This document shows positions 1 to 8,518 of a stretch of 47,229 bases of DNA, in pieces; position 1 is the first letter of the stretch, and each line of letters begins with the position of its first letter. The stretch spans positions 1 to 47,229 of the forward strand of contig QMOQ01000003.1 in NCBI GenBank assembly GCA_003650285.1. The letters run 5' to 3'. Below the pieces are notes generated by a model. The model did not search any database. It was given only the letters and a program-made list of their open reading frames with translations, and was not told the DNA's origin. The position numbers and the translations under genes are program-made. This DNA comes from Caldisericota bacterium (lineage in GTDB: Bacteria; Caldisericota; Caldisericia; Caldisericales; Caldisericaceae).

Positions 1-738
1 ATATTAGCACCTGATAGAACAAAGCTCAGCAAAAGACACGGTGCTACTTCAGTGGGCCAGTACAGAGAAATGGGCTTCCTTCCCGAAGCTCTCTTTAACT
101 ACCTTGCCCTTCTCGGATGGTCTTCTAAGGATGACAGAGAGTTTTTTACAAGAGAAGAACTCATTAAACTCTTTACTCTTGAAAGCGTTAACAAAGCTCC
201 TGCCATATTTGATATTGATAAACTTAAATGGATGAATCATCATTATATTTCAAAGGTAGACGATGAAAGACTTTGTAGGCTTGCTCTTCCATTTATGATA
301 GAGGAAAAATGGATTAAAGCAGACAGCAGTTGCTCTGAGAAGTTATTAAATATAGTCAACGCAGTAAAAGGTAATATGGAAACCATCAGTGACATAACAA
401 AGGTTGCTGCTCCTTTTTTTGAAGAGATTGACCTTGTTAAAACCGAAGAAAATCAAAGAATACTTGAACAGGAAGAAAATAAAATAGTATTTTCATACCT
501 AATTGAAAAATTGCAAGATATCGAGTTTACAGAAAGAGAAATGGATAAATTTATAAATAGTTTGAAAAGCGTGCTTAATCTTTCTGGAAAGAAAATATAT
601 CACCCAATGCGAGTTGCTCTTATTGGATCTAAAAATGGTCCGGAACTTACAAAAATTATACTGATACTCGGGAAAAAGCGAGTAATAGATAGGTTTAATA
701 AAGTGCTTAATAAGAATTTCACCGGGACGAATTTATAA
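1..738 (+). CDS. gltX: Glutamyl-tRNA synthetase, C-terminal part (5' end outside window)
   Basis: Charges tRNA with glutamate (ATP-dependent, cytoplasmic class I synthetase). The frame is open from the first base and reads LAPDRTKLSKRHGA, the KMSKS-equivalent loop (KLSKR) of GluRS. It continues with the typical GluRS segment GFLPEALFNYLALLGWS and then the helical anticodon-binding region. The GTG at 52 listed as a start in the ORF track lies inside the catalytic domain, so the true start is upstream of the window. Only about 245 residues are present, roughly half of a normal protein. Whether it charges tRNA-Glu only, or also tRNA-Gln, cannot be judged from this part. It converges with the next gene, 26 bases away, with no clear terminator between them. 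Confidence 0.95.
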   Translation: MLAPDRTKLSKRHGATSVGQYREMGFLPEALFNYLALLGWSSKDDREFFTREELIKLFTLESVNKAPAIFDIDKLKWMNHHYISKVDDERLCRLALPFMIEEKWIKADSSCSEKLLNIVNAVKGNMETISDITKVAAPFFEEIDLVKTEENQRILEQEENKIVFSYLIEKLQDIEFTEREMDKFINSLKSVLNLSGKKIYHPMRVALIGSKNGPELTKIILILGKKRVIDRFNKVLNKNFTGTNL

Positions 739-764
739 AGAGTGTTTGAATGACTAAATTTTAT

Positions 765-2036
765 TTATAATCCTCTTACGATGACAATGGGGGTTTGTTG
801 GTCTTCATTTCCCGCAGGATTGTCAGAAAGTACTTTCTCCAGTTTATCCTTTGATACGCCCTTACTGTATCCTACTGCCCAGGCATCTCCAAGGTCGTTT
901 GCATCAATGATTGCTGCTCTGCAGCCAGTTCTCTCTGTGATTTTTTCACTTACTGTAAATGAATCCTTTGGTCCGGGTATGACAGCATAATCAAAAGGTG
1001 GGATTGCAGCAGGTGGATCATCTATTAGAGCAGCTTGTTCTCCTGCAATAATGTAAAACCAGCCCTTTTTACCAAAGATTCTTCCTATAGCCCCGGCTTT
1101 TGTCGCGAGGATAATACGTGTTTTACCTGCTTCTCTTATTGCTATTTCCATTGCTGCAGGGTTTGCAAGTGGTGCTGCCCCGCCAAATGGTACATCCTTA
1201 TGCGACACAAAATGCGAAACAAGTCTTGCAAGAAAGGATGGGAAAATTGTATCTACTGTTATCATTCTTTCCTCACACATTGCAGCAACACAGGAGGAAA
1301 TAGTAATAATGTCATTTTTTTTTCTTACGCTTTTTGTATACTTATCTATTATGTCGTAGAGGTTATCTCCCTCTTTTATAAGTGGCGTTTTTATGGGGAT
1401 TCTCTCTATATCGGGAATTGTTAACCTAACTTTTCTTTCTCTGAATGGGAAATCTTCGCTTTGGAAGTTTTTCTTTGCAAATTCATATAAATTTTTATAT
1501 CCAGGGTGGGCTTTTATTCCGAGTGTTAAAACTTTTATGGCACGTTCTTTTTTACCCTGGTTAATCAAAACTTCTGCAAATTTCTTAAAATCGGATGCAT
1601 AAAAATCAGATGGCTCAAGTGCAATAAATAATTCAAAATATTTTTCTGCATTGCCAAAATCTTTTTCTTCATAATTTATATTGGAAAGTCTTTTCAGAAA
1701 ATATCTGTAAGGGGACATTGTAGTTTTTATTGGTTTATCAAACAATGCAAGTCCTTCTTCATATACTTTAATGGCGTTGTCCGCATCTTCTAAGTCAAAA
1801 TAGTATAGGTCTCCGAGCATTAAATAGAGCCATCTATTATCTGGATTTGCCCTAATTCCGTCTTTTAGTACGGCTATTGCTTTTTCTTTTTCACCTGATT
1901 TAAGGTATAGTTTTGAGAGCAAATGGTGTGCCCCTACTCGATTTTTTTTATGTGTGTTTATAAACTCTTTGAGTAGCTCTATTGCTTTTGCTCTATTGTT
2001 TTCTTTTATTTTTTTTGCTTTTTCTATAACGTTCAT
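765..2036 (-). CDS. TPR-repeat protein fused to a CofE-like (F420-0:gamma-glutamyl ligase family) domain
   Basis: 423 aa. The first ~195 residues are tetratricopeptide-like helical repeats (for example NPDNRWLYLMLGDLYYFDLEDADNA), normally a protein-binding scaffold. From about residue 210 the sequence resembles the coenzyme F420-0:L-glutamate ligase family: RIPIKTPLIKEGDNLYDII at the start, then FYIIAGEQAALIDDPPAAIP, IIDANDLGDAWAVG and a closing DNPAGNEDQQTPIVIVRG, which match the bacterial branch as I recall it. CofE itself adds glutamate to F420-0. Many bacterial relatives occur without known F420 synthesis, so the substrate here is unknown. There is no signal peptide or membrane segment, so it is probably cytoplasmic. 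A 177-base gap separates it from the upstream operon, so it probably has its own promoter. The family call is fairly sure; the activity is not. Confidence 0.75.
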   Translation of the reverse strand: MNVIEKAKKIKENNRAKAIELLKEFINTHKKNRVGAHHLLSKLYLKSGEKEKAIAVLKDGIRANPDNRWLYLMLGDLYYFDLEDADNAIKVYEEGLALFDKPIKTTMSPYRYFLKRLSNINYEEKDFGNAEKYFELFIALEPSDFYASDFKKFAEVLINQGKKERAIKVLTLGIKAHPGYKNLYEFAKKNFQSEDFPFRERKVRLTIPDIERIPIKTPLIKEGDNLYDIIDKYTKSVRKKNDIITISSCVAAMCEERMITVDTIFPSFLARLVSHFVSHKDVPFGGAAPLANPAAMEIAIREAGKTRIILATKAGAIGRIFGKKGWFYIIAGEQAALIDDPPAAIPPFDYAVIPGPKDSFTVSEKITERTGCRAAIIDANDLGDAWAVGYSKGVSKDKLEKVLSDNPAGNEDQQTPIVIVRGL

Positions 2037-2213
2037 AAGGCAAACTCTCCCATCCTACTTTATATTGTTTTTTAACGAATTTTTACGTTTTATTGGTACA
2101 AGCATATACTTTATGATATCTTTTTCATTTCTGCAGTAATTTTTCTATAATATTAATCTTTTTAAATTTGATAAACAGTATACAGAAAAGCTTTATATAT
2201 ACAAGTTTTTATT

Positions 2214-2984
2214 TTATAAATCCTTTTTGTCTTGATTGTCTTTCTTCAGTTTTATACCCTTACTTTTTAAAAATACTTTAAAACATTTAACTGCTTTGTT
2301 AACTGATTCTTTTTCTCCCATTAGTTTAATCTTAAGAAACGAATTTTTAAATATAGGCGGATAGGAAGCAGTTTTTATTTTATATTTTGTTTCGAGCATT
2401 TCAAGAAAGTCGACAAGATCAGATTCCTTGAGTGGGACAAAAAATGCTTTTTCAAAAACCCTTTTTCCACTTGTTAGTAACGGCAATACATACTGAGTAA
2501 ACATTGCATTAAATTCTTGAGGTACACCGGGTAGAATAAAAAGATGTTTATTGGTTATTTTAAGATGCATCCCGGGAGATACGCCGATTTCATTTTTTAT
2601 GGGAATTGCACCCTCAATTGCGTAGGACATTCTTTCTATATAATTTTTATTTGCTTGTTGTCTGATTTTCTTTAAGCTATTTAATACATAACATTGTACC
2701 GTTTTATCTTTTACGAGTGGTTTTCCCAATGTCTTTGAAACAGTTACCAGCGTAATATCGTCGGGGGTTAGGCCAAGTCCTCCAGATGTGATTAAAACAT
2801 CAGAATATGCTATAAGAAAAAGCAAGCCTTCTTTTACGGAGGCCTCACTATCTCCCGTGAGAAGCAATTTGTTTAAATAGAGATGTTTCTTCTTTAGTTT
2901 CGAAATTACAAAATGGGCATTGAGATCCTCTCTTTCATTGCGGAGGAGTTCATCTCCAATAATCATTAAGCTTGTTTTCATCAA
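2214..2984 (-). CDS. CinA-like protein, molybdopterin-binding (MoCF) domain only
   Basis: 256 aa. The N-terminal ~170 residues match the MoCF_biosynth/CinA N-terminal domain: MIIGDELLRNEREDLNAHF, then DVLITSGGLGLTPDDITL and the GVSPGMHLK / LFILPGVPQEFNAMF pair. In CinA proteins this domain (COG1058) has been tied to ADP-ribose pyrophosphatase activity, with a C-terminal NMN deamidase domain. That C-terminal domain is absent here; the last ~80 residues are a short basic tail with a small alpha/beta region. The start overlaps the apgM stop by 4 bases (ATGA), and it is the last gene of the coupled run. A role in pyridine-nucleotide repair is inferred from the family only. Confidence 0.8.
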   Translation of the reverse strand: MMKTSLMIIGDELLRNEREDLNAHFVISKLKKKHLYLNKLLLTGDSEASVKEGLLFLIAYSDVLITSGGLGLTPDDITLVTVSKTLGKPLVKDKTVQCYVLNSLKKIRQQANKNYIERMSYAIEGAIPIKNEIGVSPGMHLKITNKHLFILPGVPQEFNAMFTQYVLPLLTSGKRVFEKAFFVPLKESDLVDFLEMLETKYKIKTASYPPIFKNSFLKIKLMGEKESVNKAVKCFKVFLKSKGIKLKKDNQDKKDL

Positions 2985-4198
2985 GCGCCAAATTTTTTTA
3001 GTTTTAAGGAGTGAGCAAGCATTAAGACAATTTCATTTTTTGCCTCAAATCTGCCAAGTCCTCCTTTGGTTCCAATTTCTCTCTCTGAAAAATATTCTGT
3101 TCGGTCAGGGCGTGCATAAGGTGAAAAAAGAACAAATGGCACTCCATGAAAGCTATGTTGTTTCATTATGGCAGGTGTAGAATGGTCGCATGTAATAGTT
3201 AGCACGGTAGGATTCAATTTAAGTATTTCAGGAATAATTTTTTCATCTACTTCTTCTATAAGGCGTACTTTGGCGTCGAAGTTTCCGTCTTCACCATACG
3301 AATCTGTTTTCTTTATATGAAAGTAGAAAAAATCATATTTATCATAATTTTCTTTAAGTGTTTTTAATTCATCCATGATATCTGTACTGCCTACATCTAA
3401 TATGTCCATACCAACGAGTTTGGCGAGCCCCTTGTACATAGGGTATGTTGCAATAGCTACTGGTTTTAAGCCGTATATTTCTGTCATTGTCTGTATTTTA
3501 GGATATGAAGAAAATCCTCGCAACAGTAATCCATTGGCTGGATGTTGGTCTTTTATAATACTGTTTGCTTTTTCAATAAATTCATTCACTATTTTGGCAC
3601 TTTTTTTTGCTTTTGCGTCTAAGAAATTGCATTTTAGCGGGGCAACGCCAGTAGCTTGTGGGTCAGTATCGGTAAGTTCATCTGAAAGATCTTCTCCTCT
3701 GAAAACTGCGACGAACCGATAATCCATCACAGGCTTTATAAATATTTCAGTATCATAAATTTTCTTTATCTTATTTTGTATCATTTCAGTAAGTTTTTTA
3801 CAGTGTTCTGTTGGTATTCTGCCAGCTCTTCGGTCAAGTATTTTATTGGTACTATCAAGTGTTGCAAAATTACCCCTTACTGCTATATCGCCCTGCTTTA
3901 GCGGAAAACCAATACCTAAAGCAGCCAAAATGCCTCTGCCTATTATGTATTTGATAGGATCGTAACCAAAAATGCTGAGATGTCCGGGTCCTGATCCGGG
4001 AGTAATGCCCATTGAAACAGGATCTGCAATACCTGTAATGGAATTTCTTGTTATGAAATCAAAATTTGGAGCATATGCAGTTTCAATCTCTGTTTTGCCT
4101 AACTTGTTTGGTATACCTCCAACACCATCTAACACCATGAGGATTATTTTATTATTGTTTTTTACTATTAAATTTTTGATGAATTCTTGCGATATCAC
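2981..4198 (-). CDS. apgM: 2,3-bisphosphoglycerate-independent phosphoglycerate mutase, archaeal type
   Basis: Interconverts 3- and 2-phosphoglycerate in glycolysis and gluconeogenesis, in the cytoplasm. 405 aa, the usual ApgM length and shorter than GpmI (about 510 aa). Visible metal-binding and nucleophile regions of the alkaline phosphatase superfamily are MVLDGVGG at the N-terminus, GSGPGHLSIFGYDP (the nucleophile Ser region), and TCDHSTPAIMKQHSFHGVP near the C-terminus with the Asp/His metal ligands. ApgM is common in archaea and in deep-branching anaerobic bacteria. It overlaps the upstream DnaB-like gene and the downstream CinA-like gene by 4 bases each, so all three are probably translationally coupled. 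Confidence 0.93.
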   Translation of the reverse strand: MISQEFIKNLIVKNNNKIILMVLDGVGGIPNKLGKTEIETAYAPNFDFITRNSITGIADPVSMGITPGSGPGHLSIFGYDPIKYIIGRGILAALGIGFPLKQGDIAVRGNFATLDSTNKILDRRAGRIPTEHCKKLTEMIQNKIKKIYDTEIFIKPVMDYRFVAVFRGEDLSDELTDTDPQATGVAPLKCNFLDAKAKKSAKIVNEFIEKANSIIKDQHPANGLLLRGFSSYPKIQTMTEIYGLKPVAIATYPMYKGLAKLVGMDILDVGSTDIMDELKTLKENYDKYDFFYFHIKKTDSYGEDGNFDAKVRLIEEVDEKIIPEILKLNPTVLTITCDHSTPAIMKQHSFHGVPFVLFSPYARPDRTEYFSEREIGTKGGLGRFEAKNEIVLMLAHSLKLKKFGA

Positions 4199-5721
4199 TT
4201 TTCTTCTCCTTTTTCATATTTTGTTGCATCTCCTTGCATAGGCATAAGATACCTATTATCCATCATCCACTCGAATATTTTTGAAATTTTCGCATATGTA
4301 TACTCTTCTTCTATATCTTTATATTCAATTTCTACGAGGTTATTGTCTTCGATGAGGAATAGATACTGGATAATAATATCTCCTCCAAGAGGAGCATCTC
4401 TGTTTTTATCTACATAGAGATTTAAAATCTCAAAATGTGGTATTTGAGTTGGATTGATTCTTCCTTCTTTTGCAGCATTGTCAATCTTTTCATGAAGAGC
4501 GGCGGTATCTTGGAAATCTTTTGTAAGAATGAGTGCAACATCTGAATCGTATTCTATGTCTCCTCCGCCTGTGCAGTTAAACATGGTAGGTCTTGTTGTA
4601 CTTTTTTTTGAATCAAGGCGACATCCTTCTTTATCAAATGAAGAAACAGCAAAAACTGGACATTTTAACTCCATAGACAAACTTGCTAGACCACCCGAAA
4701 CATCATCTACTTGTTGAGCAAGATCCTGGTAAAGAATTGGAGTAGGAACTTTTTGCAGGTAATCGACAAATATTACTATTTTGTCTGTGTTTGCTTCCTG
4801 CATGACTGAAAAAGCGTGGCTCTTTATTCTATTAATGGTATCCTCTCTTCTTCCTTCGACAAGGTAGAGATAGTTCATATAACTTTCTGTTTTTGCATAG
4901 CCGCGGTTAAATCTTTCCTTAAGCTCTGAATTGCTTATAATATTTGTTGTTTCAAGCACATAAGGAGGTATCAATGTTTCTTGAGAAAAAATTCGCAGAA
5001 ATAAAACTCTTGAAGTTTGTTCCCATGAATAAAATAGAACAGGTATATGTTCATTGCTTGCAATATACGAAGCGACTCTTAGCATAAGGTTTGTTTTACC
5101 TCTCCGGGGTGCACCTGCTAACGCATAATAAAATCCGGGCCTTGCACCAGAAAGAGTTTCATTCAGGCAACGAAATGGCTCTAAAGAGTATCCAAGAATA
5201 AAATTTTTATTAGATTCTCTTGATTCAACTTCTGAAGAGAACATGATAAGCTGTGTTCGTACGGGGCTAAGTCTTTTTTTAACTCTTTTTCGCATGATAT
5301 CGTGAACTTCATTAATTATTTCTCCTGTAAATTCTGTAAGATCTTTTTTCTGCTCCCTTTCCTTTATATAAGATTCTATATGTTTTCCTATGGACATAAG
5401 CCTTTCTTCTGATTTCCTTTTTTTGAGAATGTCTATATATAAAACAAGTGATTCAAGGTTTAATGGTGTAATTGTTGCAGCTTTATCAACTAATTTGCCC
5501 AAGTTTGTCGTGTATATTCCACTTTCCTCAAATTCCGTTTTTATTAAAGTAGGTTCTGGGATTTCTTCTTTTTTACCATATTTTTTAAGGATATAGCCAA
5601 CAAGGATTTTTTCTTCATAAGCAGTAAAAAGATCTTTTTCTAAACCATTTTTTATGCTGCTAAGCAAAAGGAATTTATCCTTAAGTATGGAACCAATTAA
5701 TTTTATTGCGATTTCATCCAT
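4195..5721 (-). CDS. DnaB-like RecA-fold ATPase/helicase
   Basis: 508 aa with the DnaB layout. The N-terminal helical region starts IGSILKDKFLL, like the DnaB N-domain. A linker of ~100 residues follows, then a C-terminal ATPase domain from about residue 175. Walker A is GAPRRGKT (residues 203-210) and Walker B is IVIFVDYLQK. Counterparts of later DnaB motifs are GGGDIEYDSDVALIL and LYVDKNRDAPLGG. Several motifs are altered: the usual SLEM reads SWEQ and the SQL(S/N)R motif reads SSFDKEG. This could be the replicative helicase of the genome or a diverged paralogue with another role; a second dnaB elsewhere would decide. It overlaps the amidohydrolase stop by 19 bases and the apgM start by 4. 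No primase or other replication gene is nearby. Confidence 0.8.
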   Translation of the reverse strand: MDEIAIKLIGSILKDKFLLLSSIKNGLEKDLFTAYEEKILVGYILKKYGKKEEIPEPTLIKTEFEESGIYTTNLGKLVDKAATITPLNLESLVLYIDILKKRKSEERLMSIGKHIESYIKEREQKKDLTEFTGEIINEVHDIMRKRVKKRLSPVRTQLIMFSSEVESRESNKNFILGYSLEPFRCLNETLSGARPGFYYALAGAPRRGKTNLMLRVASYIASNEHIPVLFYSWEQTSRVLFLRIFSQETLIPPYVLETTNIISNSELKERFNRGYAKTESYMNYLYLVEGRREDTINRIKSHAFSVMQEANTDKIVIFVDYLQKVPTPILYQDLAQQVDDVSGGLASLSMELKCPVFAVSSFDKEGCRLDSKKSTTRPTMFNCTGGGDIEYDSDVALILTKDFQDTAALHEKIDNAAKEGRINPTQIPHFEILNLYVDKNRDAPLGGDIIIQYLFLIEDNNLVEIEYKDIEEEYTYAKISKIFEWMMDNRYLMPMQGDATKYEKGEEK

Positions 5722-7190
5722 TCTATCCCTCCTATAATATTTTTTATTATAATTATATTCATTATATCATTAAAATGAAATAATGATTTATCCAGTAAAA
5801 TAAAATCTGCAAGATAACCATTTTTGATTTTTCCACTTACATTTTCTGCAAAGCTTGCAAATGCACTGCCAGTTGTGTATGCATCAAAAGCTTCTTTTCT
5901 GGAAATACATTCTTCTGGTACAAAAGGGTTTGTGCTGTTTGGCGAAATCCTGGTAGTAGCAGCATATATGCCTTGAAGCGGAGATGCATCCTCAACAGGT
6001 GCATCAGAGCCGAATGCAAGCAGTTTACCGCTGTTTAAAACTGTTTTCCATGGATATGCATATCTGTAATTTCCTATCAATTTTTTAACAAGAGCGGCAT
6101 CTGCAGTGGCATGTATTGGTTGCATGGATGCTATACAATGAGTCCTTTGAAGCAGCGAGAGATCTTTTTCATTGATGAACTGGAGATGCTCGATTCTGTT
6201 TCGCATTTTTTGATTTCCAAAACGACTAAAAAGGCTCATTACAGTATGTACAGCCTTATCTCCAATTGCATGTACGGCAACCTGGATATCATTTTCATTT
6301 GCAAGACTTATTATATTATTCAATTCGTCTTTTTCCATTGTGAAAGAGGAAGGAAATCCATTTACTCTGTACATGGCAGCAGTTTGTGAGCCAAGTGAGC
6401 CATCCATGAAGCATTTTAGTGGGCCGAAGCGTAAGTTTTTATCACCCAATCCGGTATGTATTTTCTCATTAATGACATCCCCTAGTGAGTTCTTTTCAAT
6501 GCCTTGATATATACGTATTTTTAAATCTTTATTTTTGTTTATATTATTTAAAAGCGGGTAGATAGAAAAATCAAAGTTTGTGGCGGAAACAATGCCTCTT
6601 TTTAACAGATACTTTTCTGCGTTTTTTACATCTTTTATAGATATTTGTCTTTCTTTTATGCTTTTAACGAGCTCGATAGCACGGTCTTTTAATATTCCAA
6701 TAAATTTTCCTTTATTTTTTACTAACACATCACCTCTAATTCTTTTTAGAGCGATTTGTTTTTCTTTTAAAGCTGCTTTGTTTACAAAAACCGAATGCTC
6801 ATCTTTACTCTGTATGAAAACTGGTTTTTTATTGTATTCAAAGAGTTTTTCCCATTCATTTCTGGAAAAATTATTGAAGTTAAGGTTGTAGATGTAGACA
6901 AAATTTTTGTCATTTCCTTCAATTAAACGTTTGACACATTGATAGCTTTTACAGTTAGTAGCATTCTCAGAGGAAAGGAGTAGCGCGATTTCTTTTATAT
7001 GCACATGTGCGTCGTTAAAACCGGGGTACAAGAAACCATCATATTTTTTTTCCCGGACAAATGGAAATTGTTGTTTTATTAGATTTCTTTTGCCAATTAC
7101 TTGTATTATCCCATTCTCCACAACAACTGAATAATCTTTTTTTTCTGTCTTGTTGATATAAATTGAATCAGCAGAAAAAATCGTTTTCAT
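5703..7190 (-). CDS. Amidohydrolase family protein, YtcJ/Amidohydro_3-like
   Basis: 495 aa metal-dependent hydrolase of the amidohydrolase superfamily. Visible landmarks are GFLYPGFNDAHVHI (metal-binding HxH after beta strand 1), MDGSLGSQTAAMY, VAVHAIGDKAV (His), RIEHLQF (His) and LLAFGSDAPVE (catalytic Asp). The order and the GSLGS segment fit the YtcJ-like branch. Members of this branch are often annotated as predicted amidohydrolases of unknown substrate, so a specific reaction should not be assigned. There is no signal peptide; it is probably cytoplasmic. It overlaps the GerMN gene stop by 4 bases (ATGA) and the next gene by 19 bases. Confidence 0.9.
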   Translation of the reverse strand: MKTIFSADSIYINKTEKKDYSVVVENGIIQVIGKRNLIKQQFPFVREKKYDGFLYPGFNDAHVHIKEIALLLSSENATNCKSYQCVKRLIEGNDKNFVYIYNLNFNNFSRNEWEKLFEYNKKPVFIQSKDEHSVFVNKAALKEKQIALKRIRGDVLVKNKGKFIGILKDRAIELVKSIKERQISIKDVKNAEKYLLKRGIVSATNFDFSIYPLLNNINKNKDLKIRIYQGIEKNSLGDVINEKIHTGLGDKNLRFGPLKCFMDGSLGSQTAAMYRVNGFPSSFTMEKDELNNIISLANENDIQVAVHAIGDKAVHTVMSLFSRFGNQKMRNRIEHLQFINEKDLSLLQRTHCIASMQPIHATADAALVKKLIGNYRYAYPWKTVLNSGKLLAFGSDAPVEDASPLQGIYAATTRISPNSTNPFVPEECISRKEAFDAYTTGSAFASFAENVSGKIKNGYLADFILLDKSLFHFNDIMNIIIIKNIIGGIEWMKSQ

Positions 7191-8467
7191 TGTCTTGTTA
7201 GAAGAAATTCTTCTTTGTTAATAATAAGTTTGACTTTTTTTACATTAGGCAACTCTGTGTATGAAAGCATGATTTGCTGTTTGATTTTGTCTATATTAAA
7301 GTTTACATCTTCGGGAATAGATATTTCCATAATAAGAGTAAAATTTTCTGTTCTGTAAGAAAGAAGTGTGCTATTTTCGGGTAAGTATGTATCAAATTCT
7401 GAAGAGTCTTTTAATAGGATAAACAGTGTTTCTATAGGATTTTGTGAGTTTATTGTTTTTACAACGGGCATAAAAAATTGTTCTTCTCCTTCTGTATAAA
7501 CATAATATGGGATTATTGCTTCGCCTTCTTCAGTTAGTGCAAAAAAGCGTTTTATAGGGTGTGATATGTTAGTACTGCCAAAAAGAGTGGGAACAACCTT
7601 TCCGTCTATTAAAATCTGAACAGATGTAATATCCGGTAATTCTGTGAGCGTATTTACTATTGAAAGCACTGTGAGATATTCAGCATGAGATCCCAGTGGA
7701 TGGTTAAGTATATCTAATGAGAAATCAATAGTGACAATGCCACCTGATTGAATATAAAAATCATTCAGTATGTCAATGTCTTCTGGAAAAGGAGAGCTGA
7801 GGCCTTTTAGTGACCCATAAAAAAGCTCTTGAAGAATTTCTTTTGTTAATGCAACTGGATCAGTTTTTGGGATTATCTCTCTTTTTTCAAGGAGAAGGTT
7901 GCCCCCATTTAGATTAGAGAAATACAGGAGCACTTCTTTTCCTTGTGGTAAAACTCCCGAATAGTGTGCAATAGGGTGATCAATTTGAATGTAATGATTA
8001 AAATAATCCTTCTTTTCATTATCTATTAAAATCTGAACTGATGTAATATCTGGCAATTCTGTGAGAGTGTTTACTAATCCATATACTCTTATGGCTTCTT
8101 TTCTGACACTGAGTGATGCGATTTTTGTAGCTGCTTCATTTAAATTTAACGTGCATACTCCATCCTCTATGTTTATCGATTTTACAACGGTATCGCTATT
8201 TAAAGGAGAGAATAGGTCGTTCTGTACAGGTGTTTTAAGTGTGTCTATTATTTTTATTACGGCGAGCGTATTGCTGCTGGGAATTTTGATTTCTTTTTCC
8301 GTTGGTATGAGTTCTTTTCCTATAGGGTCATAGTAGTAGAGTTTTACTATAGTTTTCTTACCCGTCGTTTTTAAACGAAGATTTAAATAAAGATAGGAAC
8401 CTGTTAGAATGATTGCAACAAATAGAATCAGAGCAATTAAACGGACCACTGTTTTTTTATTCTTCAT
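7187..8467 (-). CDS. Membrane-anchored protein with three GerMN-type repeats
   Basis: 426 aa. A basic N-terminus and one membrane segment (residues ~7-29, VVRLIALILFVAIILTGSYLY) with no lipobox suggest an uncleaved anchor with an extracytoplasmic body. The rest looks like three GerMN (sporulation/germination) domains, roughly residues 38-165, 166-305 and 306-426. The first two share the identical 18-residue segment VNTLTELPDITSVQILID. The third is degenerate but keeps the end (SYTELPNVKKVKLIINKE). GerMN domains also occur in non-sporulating bacteria, where their role is unclear; cell-wall or septum association is only an inference. It is the first gene of a coupled operon. A possible -10 (TACAAT) lies six bases before the ATG and there is no clear ribosome binding site. 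Confidence 0.82.
   Translation of the reverse strand: MKNKKTVVRLIALILFVAIILTGSYLYLNLRLKTTGKKTIVKLYYYDPIGKELIPTEKEIKIPSSNTLAVIKIIDTLKTPVQNDLFSPLNSDTVVKSINIEDGVCTLNLNEAATKIASLSVRKEAIRVYGLVNTLTELPDITSVQILIDNEKKDYFNHYIQIDHPIAHYSGVLPQGKEVLLYFSNLNGGNLLLEKREIIPKTDPVALTKEILQELFYGSLKGLSSPFPEDIDILNDFYIQSGGIVTIDFSLDILNHPLGSHAEYLTVLSIVNTLTELPDITSVQILIDGKVVPTLFGSTNISHPIKRFFALTEEGEAIIPYYVYTEGEEQFFMPVVKTINSQNPIETLFILLKDSSEFDTYLPENSTLLSYRTENFTLIMEISIPEDVNFNIDKIKQQIMLSYTELPNVKKVKLIINKEEFLLTRQ
7605..7659. repeat. 55-bp direct repeat, copy A (GerMN gene)
   Basis: This stretch encodes the VNTLTELPDITSVQILID end of the second GerMN domain. It differs from copy B at only 5 of 55 positions, although the flanking parts of the two domains are much more diverged. 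Confidence 0.85.
8022..8076. repeat. 55-bp direct repeat, copy B (GerMN gene)
   Basis: Counterpart of the repeat at 7605-7659, in the same orientation and reading frame, encoding the end of the first GerMN domain. Confidence 0.85.
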
Positions 8468-8518
8468 ATTTTTATTGTACCTTTAAAATTATTTTTTAAA
8501 ACATATTTTTTTAGAGAG

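Noticed and set aside
2037-2213. 177-base gap between the CinA-like and TPR genes as a possible RNA gene or terminator
   Set aside because: It is AT-rich with only weak short inverted repeats and no convincing promoter, hairpin or RNA motif.
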